DNA of 64,000 nt, from the NCBI GenBank assembly GCA_030622545.1, contig JAUXGA010000002.1:62001-126000 (forward strand). The letters run 5' to 3'. Of this stretch, positions 9,044 through 16,888 are shown piece by piece (position 1 is the first letter of the stretch; every line of letters begins with the position of its first letter). Origin of the DNA: a bacterium. GTDB lineage: Bacteria > Electryoneota > RPQS01 > DYHQ01. Both the position numbers and the translations under genes were made by a program. Below the pieces are notes generated by a model, which had not been told where the DNA came from, did not search any database, and saw only the letters and a list, made by a program, of their open reading frames with translations.

Positions 9044-9909
9044 AACAAAAACCCCTTGGCAAGGGATTGCGGGCGTTGATTGCGGAAACCGATACCGTTA
9101 TGGAATCCACGGGATTAACTTCGGACATCGAAATCAGCCGTATCAAACCGAATCCGCAACAGCCGCGACAGAATTTTGATGCGAAGGGTTTGGAAGAACT
9201 CAAGCAGTCTATTGTGACCAGCGGTCTCCTGCAGCCCATCCTCGTGCGGCGGCACGGGCAGAATTATCAGATTGTTGTTGGCGAACGGCGCTGGCGGGCA
9301 TCGCAAGATGCTGGACTGGAACGGATTCCCGCGCGGGTTGTTGAGGTGGATTCGGACGAGGAAATGCTGGAGCTCGCGCTTCTCGAGAACGTTCAGCGGG
9401 AGGATTTGAATCCCATCGAGCTTGCGGAAGCGTTTCGGCATCTGCAGATTTCCTGTCAGTTGACGCAGGAGGAGATTTCAAAAAAAGTCGGGAAAAGCCG
9501 CGCACATGTCGCCAATATCCTCCGGCTTCTGAAACTCCCAGACGAGATTCAAACGAGTCTGCGCAATGGGGAATTGACGATGGGGCACGCGCGCGCGCTG
9601 CTGGCCGCTAAGGATAACAAGGCGCGTATGGCGCTTTACAAAAGACTTCGCGAGGGGGATATCAGCGTTCGCACGACGGAAGAATTGGTGCGTCCGGCGC
9701 GTTCCGGCAAGCGCTCAAAAAGCAGCGGTGACGAATCCATCGATTCGAATCGTCGAGGCTACTACAGACGGATCGAAGAGAGATTTCGCCAGCACCTTTC
9801 GACCCGGACGAAAATACGCCCTCGCAAACAAGGGGGCACGATTGAATTGGATTTCTATTCGGATTCTGATCTTGAAAGATTGGTCGAACTGATTGAAGGG
9901 GAAGTTTAA
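9040..9909 (+). CDS. parB: Chromosome-partitioning protein ParB (Spo0J), CTPase
   Basis: A 289-residue ParB. The N-terminal ParB/Srx domain has IKPNPQQPRQNFD and the CTP-binding box GERRWRASQDAGLERIPARV. The central HTH (TQEEISKKVGKSRAHVANIL) binds parS, and a short basic linker leads to a C-terminal dimerisation segment. The GTG start overlaps the parA stop, so translation is coupled. I found no clear 16-base parS palindrome in the window. The last 17 bases overlap the start of rlmB. Confidence 0.96.
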   Translation: MKQKPLGKGLRALIAETDTVMESTGLTSDIEISRIKPNPQQPRQNFDAKGLEELKQSIVTSGLLQPILVRRHGQNYQIVVGERRWRASQDAGLERIPARVVEVDSDEEMLELALLENVQREDLNPIELAEAFRHLQISCQLTQEEISKKVGKSRAHVANILRLLKLPDEIQTSLRNGELTMGHARALLAAKDNKARMALYKRLREGDISVRTTEELVRPARSGKRSKSSGDESIDSNRRGYYRRIEERFRQHLSTRTKIRPRKQGGTIELDFYSDSDLERLVELIEGEV

Positions 9910-10702
9910 CCGAAAAAATGCGCCCCGAAAGCCCGGCCAGGAGGCTGGGCTTTTGCGCATATACGGTCGTCGGCCGGTTTTGGCGGCTTTGCGGGCAGGT
10001 GTTGTCCGGCAATTGCAGCTTGCCGATAAGGTGCGGGGAGAAAGCATCCGCGAAGTGCGCCGACTCGCCGATGCGCAGGGACTTCATATCGAACCGCTCG
10101 ATGTACTCCGCCTGTCCAAAGATACCACTGATGTGCATCAGGGAGTGATAGCGAACGTCATAGCTCCCACCCCTCGCCGCGATTTGGAAATCCTCGTCGA
10201 TGAGGTTCTGCAAAGCGGTGAGCTCGCCTCTTTTCTTCTGCTGGATGGGATTGAAGACCCACAAAATTTCGGAGCGATACTGCGAACGTCCGCCTGTACG
10301 GGAGTGCACGCGGTAATTGTCGCGGCGCGTCGTCGAGCGCCTCTCAGCGCGGCTGTCGTCAAGGCGTCAGCAGGCGCTGTTTTTTCGGTCCCGATTGTCG
10401 AGGTATCGAACCTGCATCAGGCGGTGCGGTATCTGAAAACTCAGGGAGTCTGGCTCGTGGCGGCGGCGGGTGAAGCCGAGATGAGCTATACGGATTTCGA
10501 CTGGCGACGCCACACGGCATTGCTGATGGGCGCGGAAGGGCGGGGAGTATCGCATCTGCTGCGTCAGGTTGCCGATGAGCAAGTGCGCATTCCTCTTCAT
10601 GGGGATGTTGAATCGCTCAACGTATCCGTCGCGACAGGCGTCCTGCTTTTCGAAAGCCTGCGGCAGAGAAAGATTGACGGACAGGCAGGAGCCAGCCGCT
10701 AG
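9893..10702 (+). CDS. rlmB: TrmH/SpoU-family rRNA 2'-O-methyltransferase (RlmB-like)
   Basis: A 269-residue SPOUT-class enzyme that methylates ribose 2'-O in rRNA (G2251 of 23S rRNA for true RlmB) using SAM. The N-terminal substrate domain begins with IYGRRPVLAALRAG, typical of RlmB. The three SPOUT motifs are LLDGIEDPQNFGAILRTS, LLMGAEGRGVS and IPLHGDVESLNVSVATGVLL. TTG at 9893 lies inside the end of parB and sets the usual length. The stop codon and the last five codons fall inside the left arm of a dispersed hairpin repeat (10682-10697), so the repeat encodes the tail QAGASR. RlmB versus a close paralogue cannot be separated with full certainty. Confidence 0.93.
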   Translation: MKGKFNRKNAPRKPGQEAGLLRIYGRRPVLAALRAGVVRQLQLADKVRGESIREVRRLADAQGLHIEPLDVLRLSKDTTDVHQGVIANVIAPTPRRDLEILVDEVLQSGELASFLLLDGIEDPQNFGAILRTSACTGVHAVIVAARRRAPLSAAVVKASAGAVFSVPIVEVSNLHQAVRYLKTQGVWLVAAAGEAEMSYTDFDWRRHTALLMGAEGRGVSHLLRQVADEQVRIPLHGDVESLNVSVATGVLLFESLRQRKIDGQAGASR

Positions 10703-10737
10703 GTTTTTTCGTCCCCCTACGGGCTGGCTCCTGCCTG
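10682..10737. repeat. Hairpin repeat, family D copy 1
   Basis: Two perfect 16-base inverted arms, CAGGCAGGAGCCAGCC (10682-10697) and its complement (10722-10737), enclose 24 bases including TTTTTT and CCCCCTACG. The left arm is the coding end of rlmB. A related element lies at 53864-53934. It may double as a terminator. Confidence 0.85.
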
Positions 10738-10765
10738 CCTGACATTGAACAAACGTTGATATAAC

Positions 10766-10794
10766 CGGGCACGCGAGGACGCATGCCGCGGCGA
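10766..10794 (-). repeat. 29-base dispersed repeat, family B copy 2 (inverted)
   Basis: The exact reverse complement of 5107-5135 over 29 bases. It stands 28 bases from the family D hairpin. It is not coding: a 63-codon frame across it spans the promoter at 10873 and has no ribosome site. Confidence 0.85.
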
Positions 10795-10872
10795 AGAAGC
10801 GAACTGCCGTTCGGCGCTACCAAATACCCGGCCGGGACTGGATTTTCCTCCCGCTCACGGGGGATAAAAGAG

Positions 10873-10901
10873 TTGACATGTGTTATTGATTTTTGTATAT
10901 T
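10873..10901 (+). promoter_or_regulatory. Promoter of the M23 peptidase-bactofilin genes
   Basis: TTGACA, 17 bases, TATATT: a near-consensus housekeeping promoter. The expected start site near 10908 rules out coding starts at 10893 and supports the TTG at 10944. Confidence 0.8.
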
Positions 10902-10943
10902 GAAACTCTTATATTCACATCCATTCGACGACAGGGAACACCG

Positions 10944-11795
10944 TTGGCACAACGCCGCAAATGGACGCTGTTAGTCGTCCCGGAAGGGGACAGCACGGTC
11001 AGGCAATTCCGGATTACGAAATTCTGGGTACATCTTGCCGTAGGATTCGTGATCGCACTGGCGCTCTACGCGGCTGTCCAGACCTATTTGTTCTGGGTGG
11101 TGGCCTCGGAAGCCCGACAGGTAGGGCCCCTCCGCGCGCAAATCGTTGAACTGAAAGGCTCCCAAGCGAGACTTCAGGAATTGGGGGAGCAATTGACGGA
11201 ACTGAAATCGTTTGAGTCGCAGCTTCGCCGGACACTGCTTGCCAACCATTCGGATTCCCTTGCGAAACCCGCCTTCGAGCCGAGCATGACGGGTCAAATC
11301 GGACCGGCTTTTTATCCCGCGGGGGATGATGCTTGGGCTGAGGGACGCCACATGCCGACGCTGATGCGGGGATTGCAGGAACATGTTTTCACACCGTCAG
11401 ACTTGCCGACCTATCCCCCTCTTCGCGGCTATGTGACCCGCAGTTTCCAAAGGCACGACGCTCGAACCGGTCATAAACACTTGGGAGTTGATTTCGCCGC
11501 GCGTGTCGGAACTCCCGTCGTAGCCGCCGCATCGGGGCTGGTGGTTTTCGCGGATTGGACGTACCTTTACGGCCACCTTGTGGTCATCATGCATCCGTCC
11601 GGCTACGTCAGCCTATACGGACACAATGACCGTTTGCTGGTTTCCCCAAGGCAATATATTGAGCAAGGCCAGCCGATTGCTCTGATGGGTAATTCCGGTC
11701 GCTCATCAGCACCGCATCTGCATTTTGAAGTCTGGCGAGGCAATGAACCGATTGATCCGTTGACTCTCCTTGCCGGAGAAAGAATCACACATTAA
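10944..11795 (+). CDS. M23-family peptidoglycan endopeptidase, membrane anchored
   Basis: About 283 residues from TTG 10944 (AGGGA upstream). A short basic N-terminus precedes one membrane helix (HLAVGFVIALALYAAVQTYL), then a coiled-coil stretch (LRAQIVELKGSQARLQELGE) and a LytM/M23 domain. Zinc ligands are visible as HLGVDFAA (H and D) and HLHFEVW (HxH), plus YGH before them, so the enzyme should be active. It probably cuts peptide cross-links in the periplasm. It sits directly upstream of a bactofilin gene, a pairing seen in many bacteria where the bactofilin scaffold localises or restrains the peptidase to set cell shape. Confidence 0.92.
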   Translation: MAQRRKWTLLVVPEGDSTVRQFRITKFWVHLAVGFVIALALYAAVQTYLFWVVASEARQVGPLRAQIVELKGSQARLQELGEQLTELKSFESQLRRTLLANHSDSLAKPAFEPSMTGQIGPAFYPAGDDAWAEGRHMPTLMRGLQEHVFTPSDLPTYPPLRGYVTRSFQRHDARTGHKHLGVDFAARVGTPVVAAASGLVVFADWTYLYGHLVVIMHPSGYVSLYGHNDRLLVSPRQYIEQGQPIALMGNSGRSSAPHLHFEVWRGNEPIDPLTLLAGERITH

Positions 11796-11816
11796 AATCT
11801 GGAGGATATTTTTCGC

Positions 11817-12254
11817 ATGGGAAAGCGCAATAGTGAGCATGAATTCAAGCGTCCGTCGAACGGCGAGATTACCACTCTCGTGGGTAATGATGCAGAGCTG
11901 CGAGGTTCCATAACGACGAAAGGGAGTATCCGCATTGATGGAACGGTCATCGGAGAAATTTCCTCTCCGGATACCGTCACTGTGGGTGGAACCGGAAGCG
12001 TCGAGGGGAACATCTCCGCCGAGAACATCGTTATCGGGGGGCATATCAAAGGAACGCTGACTGCGCGCAGTCGAGTGACCCTCGAAAGCACCGCTCGCCT
12101 CGAAGGCGATCTGATTACCGCTCGGCTGGTGATTATCGAAGGCGCGATTTTCTGCGGCAAGAGCAGTATGGGCGAAAGCCAGAAAGTGCAGAAGCCCACC
12201 TCGTCGTTCGTGAATAAGGTTCTGGAACCGGAAGCGGCGTCGAAAAAATCCTGA
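11817..12254 (+). CDS. Bactofilin (polymer-forming cytoskeletal protein)
   Basis: A 145-residue bactofilin. After a ~20-residue flexible tail, the core (about residues 20-120) is a right-handed beta-helix with repeated G-containing rungs such as GSIRIDGTVIGEISS, VTVGGTGSVEGNISA and IVIGGHIKGTLTA. Bactofilins polymerise without nucleotide into membrane-associated filaments and recruit cell-wall enzymes. GGAGGA lies about 10 bases before ATG 11817. The gene follows the M23 peptidase by 21 bases, so both are probably expressed together, and it leads straight into the ATP synthase genes with only an 8-base gap. Confidence 0.95.
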   Translation: MGKRNSEHEFKRPSNGEITTLVGNDAELRGSITTKGSIRIDGTVIGEISSPDTVTVGGTGSVEGNISAENIVIGGHIKGTLTARSRVTLESTARLEGDLITARLVIIEGAIFCGKSSMGESQKVQKPTSSFVNKVLEPEAASKKS

Positions 12255-12262
12255 GTTCTCTG

Positions 12263-12508
12263 GTGAGACCGGATAAGCAGAAGCGCCGTCAGGAGCAGTG
12301 GACGACGCTCGTCAACATCGGGCTGACGTTCACAGTCGCGGTTCTGCTCGGGTTTTTTGCAGGGCGATGGCTGGACGGAAAGCTGCACACACAGCCGCTC
12401 TTCATGCTCGTCGGTGTTTTCTGGGGAGTGGGAGGAAGTTTCTGGTATCTGGTGCGCAAGGTCAGGGAACTTGAGAAGCGCGAGAAGGAAAGTAACTCAT
12501 CACCATGA
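12263..12508 (+). CDS. atpZ: AtpZ-like small ATP synthase accessory membrane protein
   Basis: An 81-residue protein with two membrane helices (NIGLTFTVAVLLGFFAGRWL and LFMLVGVFWGVGGSFWYLV) and basic ends, the pattern of the AtpZ/ATPase_gene1 family. Family proteins are thought to help with assembly, c-ring or ion supply for F1Fo ATPase. It opens the ATP synthase cluster; the GTG start is 8 bases after the bactofilin stop. Its end overlaps the next gene by 4 bases (ATGA). Confidence 0.85.
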   Translation: MRPDKQKRRQEQWTTLVNIGLTFTVAVLLGFFAGRWLDGKLHTQPLFMLVGVFWGVGGSFWYLVRKVRELEKREKESNSSP

Positions 12509-12828
12509 TGTTGGCTGTCCCCAGTGGTATTCTCTTTGCAGTCTTAATATCCTTGCCCGCTTGGCTGCTTTTTGCGCGGGCGATTTCCGAGGGACCGATA
12601 CCGCTGCTCAAAGCCTGGGGGATTGGATTCGGTATTAAAATGCTGTTGGGAGTCGGTGGCATTTGGGGACTTGCGCGCCTTTCGACGATTCCGCTTAAGC
12701 CTTTTATATGGGCATTCCTTATTAGCTACATGGTTGTTCTCGTGGTAGAAATCGGATGGACGGTGCGGCAGATTCATCGCATCTATCCCGATAAAAAAAA
12801 TCCATCAGAAGATATTTCAGCTACATGA
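12505..12828 (+). CDS. AtpI-like small membrane protein
   Basis: A 107-residue protein with about three to four membrane helices (VPSGILFAVLISLPAWLLFA, KMLLGVGGIWGLARL, FIWAFLISYMVVLVVEIGW) and a polar tail. Position between atpZ and atpB, size and topology match ATP synthase subunit I, a non-structural assembly helper. Sequence identity to AtpI is not obvious to me, so the call rests on context. It overlaps both neighbours by 4 bases, which implies tight translational coupling. Confidence 0.65.
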   Translation: MMLAVPSGILFAVLISLPAWLLFARAISEGPIPLLKAWGIGFGIKMLLGVGGIWGLARLSTIPLKPFIWAFLISYMVVLVVEIGWTVRQIHRIYPDKKNPSEDISAT

Positions 12829-13730
12829 ACTTTATTCACGGTTTTACGAAAACGTTTTTCAAATTTCCGAATCTAACTCTTATCGCGCTACTGTGTCTGT
12901 TTGTCTCAACGTACCCGGTTCAGGGTTCAGAAGAGACCAAGCATGAGGCGGAAGGAGCGAGCGCGGCGGTTGTTCATACCCTCGAACATCACCTGTTAGA
13001 CGCTCCCGATTACGAGATTTTTGGCCTTCACATTCCCCTGCCAACGCTGCACGTCGCGGGCTTAACGCTGCAAGTAACCAAACATATGCTCATGATGGTC
13101 ATTGCGGCTATCTTGCTGATTCTGCTGATTACAACCGCTTTCCGCAAGCGACAAGTTGTCCCTCACGGTCTCGCCAATTTCTTCGAGGTCATCGTCGTTT
13201 TCCTTCGGGATGAGGTGGTTCGTCCCAATATGGGAGAAGAAGGCGACAGATTCCTGCCCTATTTCCTGACGCTTTTCTTTTTCATTCTATTCGGAAATCT
13301 GATGGGGCTTGTTCCATGGGGAGCCAGTCCGACGGGGAATATTAATGTCACTGCAGGACTGGCGCTGCTGACGCTGCTGCTGATGATTGTGATGGGAATC
13401 GTCGAAAATGGACCTATCGGTTATTTGAAAACATTCATACCGCCGGGTGTGCCAGTATTCGTAATGCCGATTATTATTCCGATTGAAATTATCGGCTTGT
13501 TCATCAAACCGTTCGCGCTGACGATGCGACTCTTCGCTAACATGCTCGGCGGTCATGCGGTCGTCGCGGCGTTTTTGGGACTGATTGTGACACCAATCAT
13601 TGCCCCGCTCTCTATCGCGGGTGCAGTAGCGATTTCGATGCTTGAAATTTTCGTGGGGTTTTTGCAGGCGTATATTTTTGTGATGCTATCCGCCGTCTTT
13701 ATCGGCATGAGCATGCACCCATCACATTAA
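12825..13730 (+). CDS. atpB: ATP synthase Fo subunit a
   Basis: A 301-residue subunit a, the membrane stator half-channel that passes ions to the c-ring. The key arginine lies in TMRLFANMLGGHAVVAAFLG, and an upstream helix has FFILFGNLMGLVPWGASPTGN. The first ~65 residues form a hydrophobic N-terminus and a polar extension (EETKHEAEGASAAV) before the core. This is longer than E. coli AtpB and common in Bacteroidetes-type enzymes; the first helix may be a signal peptide. It overlaps the AtpI-like gene by 4 bases. A repeat-filled gap of 232 bases separates it from atpE. Confidence 0.97.
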   Translation: MNFIHGFTKTFFKFPNLTLIALLCLFVSTYPVQGSEETKHEAEGASAAVVHTLEHHLLDAPDYEIFGLHIPLPTLHVAGLTLQVTKHMLMMVIAAILLILLITTAFRKRQVVPHGLANFFEVIVVFLRDEVVRPNMGEEGDRFLPYFLTLFFFILFGNLMGLVPWGASPTGNINVTAGLALLTLLLMIVMGIVENGPIGYLKTFIPPGVPVFVMPIIIPIEIIGLFIKPFALTMRLFANMLGGHAVVAAFLGLIVTPIIAPLSIAGAVAISMLEIFVGFLQAYIFVMLSAVFIGMSMHPSH

Positions 13731-13759
13731 GAAAATTTCGCCGCGGTATATTTAAATTT

Positions 13760-13861
13760 TGTAGGGGCGTACCCACGTGTGCGCCCGTGCGTAATTCCGA
13801 ATATGTGCACCCGTTTGTGCCGCCTGATGGTTACGGGCAGACACGCGGGTCAGCCCCTACA
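13760..13861. repeat. MITE-like repeat, family A copy 2
   Basis: A 102-base element between atpB and atpE with perfect 9-base terminal inverted repeats (TGTAGGGGC / GCCCCTACA). The interior contains further short arms (TGTGCGCCCGT, GGGCAGACACGCGGG). A family C core follows 12 bases later. The element interrupts an otherwise tightly packed operon. Confidence 0.8.
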
Positions 13862-13872
13862 ATGCATTATTT

Positions 13873-13894
13873 ATCGCGCGTAACCCGGCCGGAA
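13873..13894 (+). repeat. Family C repeat core
   Basis: The 22-base core ATCGCGCGTAACCCGGCC plus GGAA is identical to copies at 23351 and 32164 and similar to those at 17581 and 51275. It is non-coding. Confidence 0.8.
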
Positions 13895-13962
13895 TTGCAA
13901 AGTTCATTTCATTAGTTCATATTTTTCTTTCCTAAAAAGCACATTGGCAAAAGGAGTTCTTT

Positions 13963-14190
13963 ATGGAAGGAATGGCCATAGGCATTATGGGCGCCGGTAT
14001 TGGAGCCGGACTCGTCACTATTGGCGCTGCTCTGGGAATCGGTCGCATCGGCGGCAGCGCGATGGAAGGCATCGCTCGCCAACCGGAAGCTGCCGGTAAG
14101 ATTCAGACGGCGATGCTGATTTCAGCGGCGCTCATTGAAGGTGTAGCGTTTTTTAATGCGGTCATATGTCTGCTGATTTCTCTGAAGTAA
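13963..14190 (+). CDS. atpE: ATP synthase Fo subunit c
   Basis: A 75-residue two-helix proteolipid forming the rotor ring. Helix 1 carries the glycine motif (GAGIGAGLVTIGAALGIG), the polar loop is RQPEA, and helix 2 has the ion-carrying Glu in ISAALIEGVAFFNAVI. Residues around this Glu lack an obvious Na+-type Ser/Thr next to it, so proton use is more likely; this is inference. AAAAGGAG precedes the start with good spacing. It is separated from atpB by repeats, so it may need its own promoter or read-through. Confidence 0.97.
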   Translation: MEGMAIGIMGAGIGAGLVTIGAALGIGRIGGSAMEGIARQPEAAGKIQTAMLISAALIEGVAFFNAVICLLISLK

Positions 14191-14224
14191 TCGGCACGCC
14201 TGCCAACGATTCGAGGATAAGCAC

Positions 14225-14719
14225 ATGGGATTGCAAAACATTATCAGCCTAAATCCCGGAGCGATTCTCTGGACGATTATCACGTTTCTGGTGCTGCTGT
14301 GGATTCTCTCGAAATTCGCGTGGAAGCCGATTTTGAAAGGGCTTGCCGACCGAGAGAATTCCATCAAAGACGATTTGGAAACAGCACGCCACGAACGGGA
14401 AGAATCCAGCGTCCTTCTTGATGAGCACAAGCAGAAGATTGCGGGCGCGAAAAAGGAAGCGTCGAAAATCATTCAGGAAGCTCAGGAAGCCGGTGCGCGC
14501 ATGAATGACGAGAGTCTCCAGAAGACGCGGGACGAGACGCAGCAGATGATTGAGCGCGCGAAATCCGAAATCGGCCGCGAAGAAGAAGCTGCTCGAAAAC
14601 GGCTGCGGGAAGAAGTGGCGGATTTAACCGCTCAGGCTTCATCGAAGCTCTTGGGACGCGTCATCACCCGCGAGGATCACGAGCGCTTGATTCAAGAGAG
14701 CCTCGGGGGAGACTCCTGA
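14225..14719 (+). CDS. atpF: ATP synthase Fo subunit b
   Basis: A 164-residue peripheral-stalk subunit. It has one N-terminal membrane helix (GAILWTIITFLVLLWILSKF) followed by WKPILKGLADRENSI, the standard entry into a long charged coiled coil (about residues 35-145) rich in Glu, Lys and Arg. It dimerises and holds F1 against rotation. It overlaps atpH by one base. Confidence 0.96.
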   Translation: MGLQNIISLNPGAILWTIITFLVLLWILSKFAWKPILKGLADRENSIKDDLETARHEREESSVLLDEHKQKIAGAKKEASKIIQEAQEAGARMNDESLQKTRDETQQMIERAKSEIGREEEAARKRLREEVADLTAQASSKLLGRVITREDHERLIQESLGGDS

Positions 14720-15258
14720 TGCACTCGGGGCCATTGGTCGGACGCTATGCGCGCGCGCTTTTTGAAGTGGCCGCTGAGCGCGGTGAGCTGGAACAGGTTC
14801 GCGCGGATGTGAAGCTGCTTGCTGACGTGCTTGCTACTGTGTCTGCGTTCATCGACGTTCTGTCTGCTCCGGCGATGGGAATGGCGCGGAAGCGAGAGCT
14901 TATCAAGAGCGCGTTCAGCGATGGGTTAAGCGAACTATCGCTGCGTTTTCTTGAGCTCCTGCTTACGAAGAGACGCATCGGAATTCTCCCGGAAGTCATC
15001 CGCGCGTTCGACATGCTCTGGCAAGAGCAGCAACATGAGGTGTCGGTGACGGTCACGACCGCAGCAGAGGCGGATGCTCGCATGAAAGAGAATATCTCGC
15101 GCTACCTGAAAGTGCGGACGGAGAAAAGTCCTGTGGTGACATGGGAAGTGGATTCCGCGCTTATCGGTGGCATGCGGGTTCGATGGCCTGACAAAATCGA
15201 AGACAGTTCCCTCCGGCGAAAACTTTTCGAAATGCGTCAGACGCTCGCGGCAATGTAG
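14719..15258 (+). CDS. atpH: ATP synthase F1 subunit delta
   Basis: A 179-residue OSCP/delta subunit linking the b stalk to the top of F1. The helical N-terminal domain begins with GRYARALFEVAAERGELEQV, typical for the family. The C-terminal end shows the common VTWEVDSALIGGMRVRWPDK signature (usually LIGGxxVR). Start codon and atpF stop overlap. An 85-base gap to atpA follows. Confidence 0.96.
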   Translation: MHSGPLVGRYARALFEVAAERGELEQVRADVKLLADVLATVSAFIDVLSAPAMGMARKRELIKSAFSDGLSELSLRFLELLLTKRRIGILPEVIRAFDMLWQEQQHEVSVTVTTAAEADARMKENISRYLKVRTEKSPVVTWEVDSALIGGMRVRWPDKIEDSSLRRKLFEMRQTLAAM

Positions 15259-15343
15259 CGCTTCGCCACAGGGAATAATGCATCATACTGTCCTGAAGGC
15301 TCAAAGATATTCGGATGGTATATCCTGATAATTCGGAGACGAA

Positions 15344-16858
15344 ATGAATATACGACCTGAAGAAATCACCAGTATTCTAAAAGAACAGATTGCCGGTTTC
15401 CGCGCCGAAACAGCGGTCGATGAAATCGGTCGAGTGATTTATGTCGGCGACGGGATTGCCCGTGTTTACGGTCTCGAAAAAGTGATGGCCGGTGAGCTCG
15501 TCGAGTTTCCCAATGAGGTGTACGGCATAGCGTTGAACCTCGAAGAGGACAATGTCGGCATCGCGCTCTTTGGTTCGGATGCTCTCATCAAAGAAGGCGA
15601 TGAAGTCAAACGCACAGGACGCATCGTCGAAGTGCCGGTGGGAGACGAGCTGCTGGGGCGCGTGATTAATCCTCTTGGATTTCCCATGGATGGGAAAGGG
15701 CCGATTAACGCTAAGCATTTCAATCCCGTAGAACGCAAAGCCACGGGCGTCATCACACGCCAGCCTGTGAAGGAACCTCTTCAGACCGGATTGAAAGCGG
15801 TCGATTCGATGATTCCAATCGGGCGAGGTCAGCGCGAGCTTATTATCGGCGACCGTCAGACCGGCAAGACCGCCATCGCCGTTGACGCGATTATCAATCA
15901 GAAAGACTCAGGTGTTGTCTGCATCTATGTCGCCATCGGTCAGAAAGGATCGACCATCGCGCAGGTTGTCAAGACGCTTGAAGCTGCGGGAGCGATGAAG
16001 CACACGATTATCGTTTCTTCGACAGCGGATGAACCAGCGCCGATTCAGTTTCTGGCGCCGTATTCCGGAGCGGCCATCGGTGAATATTTCCGCGACAACG
16101 GGCGGCACGCGCTGTGTGTTTATGATGATTTAACAAAACACGCTTGGGCGTACCGGCAGTTGTCATTGCTGCTGCGAAGGCCGCCGGGACGTGAAGCATA
16201 TCCGGGAGATATTTTCTATTTACATTCACGGCTTCTGGAGCGCGCGGCGAAACTCGCCGACAATCTTGGCGGCGGAAGTCTGACCGCGCTGCCGATTATC
16301 GAAACACAGGCGGGCGATGTCTCCGCGTATATTCCCACGAATGTGATTTCTATTACCGACGGTCAGATATTTTTGGAAACCGAACTTTTTTATTCGGGAA
16401 TTCGTCCGGCCATCAACGTCGGAATTTCCGTTTCTCGTGTCGGAGGAAATGCGCAGAGCAAAGCGATGCGGCAGGTGGGAGGCACGCTTCGATTGGATTT
16501 AGCGCAGTATCGAGAACTCGCGGCGTTCGCTAAATTCGGTTCGGAACTTGATAAAGCGACGCAGGCGCAGCTTACTCGCGGCGAGCGACTCGTGGAGGTT
16601 CTCAAGCAGGGACAATATGCCCCGTGGTCGATGGAGAATCAGGTGGCGATGCTGTGGGCGGCGACGCACGGCTATTTAGATGATGTTCCGCTCAGTCAAG
16701 TCAAGCGCTGTGAAGACGAAATGATGCGCTTTTTCGCATCGAATGGAGCGGCGGTGCTCAAAGCCATCACCGAGAAAAAGAAATTGGATGATGAACTTGA
16801 AGCACAGCTCAAAAAACTTGCTGAAGATTTCAAAGAGACGTTTTCAATCGAGGCGTAG
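15344..16858 (+). CDS. atpA: ATP synthase F1 subunit alpha
   Basis: A 504-residue non-catalytic nucleotide-binding subunit. The P-loop is [15 protein letters not shown], and the alpha/beta signature appears in its alpha form as [17 protein letters not shown]. The conserved arginine finger lies in the [10 protein letters not shown] segment. Length and domain order (beta-barrel, nucleotide-binding, C-terminal helical) are normal. CGGAGACG precedes ATG 15344. It is followed not by atpG but by an unrelated gene 30 bases on. Confidence 0.98.
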   Translation: MNIRPEEITSILKEQIAGFRAETAVDEIGRVIYVGDGIARVYGLEKVMAGELVEFPNEVYGIALNLEEDNVGIALFGSDALIKEGDEVKRTGRIVEVPVGDELLGRVINPLGFPMDGKGPINAKHFNPVERKATGVITRQPVKEPLQTGLKAVDSMIPIGRGQRELIIGDRQTGKTAIAVDAIINQKDSGVVCIYVAIGQKGSTIAQVVKTLEAAGAMKHTIIVSSTADEPAPIQFLAPYSGAAIGEYFRDNGRHALCVYDDLTKHAWAYRQLSLLLRRPPGREAYPGDIFYLHSRLLERAAKLADNLGGGSLTALPIIETQAGDVSAYIPTNVISITDGQIFLETELFYSGIRPAINVGISVSRVGGNAQSKAMRQVGGTLRLDLAQYRELAAFAKFGSELDKATQAQLTRGERLVEVLKQGQYAPWSMENQVAMLWAATHGYLDDVPLSQVKRCEDEMMRFFASNGAAVLKAITEKKKLDDELEAQLKKLAEDFKETFSIEA

Positions 16859-16888
16859 TTTTAACTATTACCAACATAGGATACAGAT

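Noticed and set aside
8135-10950. parS site near parB
   Set aside because: No convincing TGTTTCACGTGAAACA-like palindrome was found around the par genes or elsewhere in the window.
10783-10974. Possible 63-codon gene before the M23 peptidase
   Set aside because: It runs through a dispersed repeat and a consensus promoter and has no ribosome site.
13963-14190. Sodium-dependent c-ring
   Set aside because: The conserved Glu is present but the extra polar ligand typical of Na+ c-subunits is not evident, so proton coupling was preferred.
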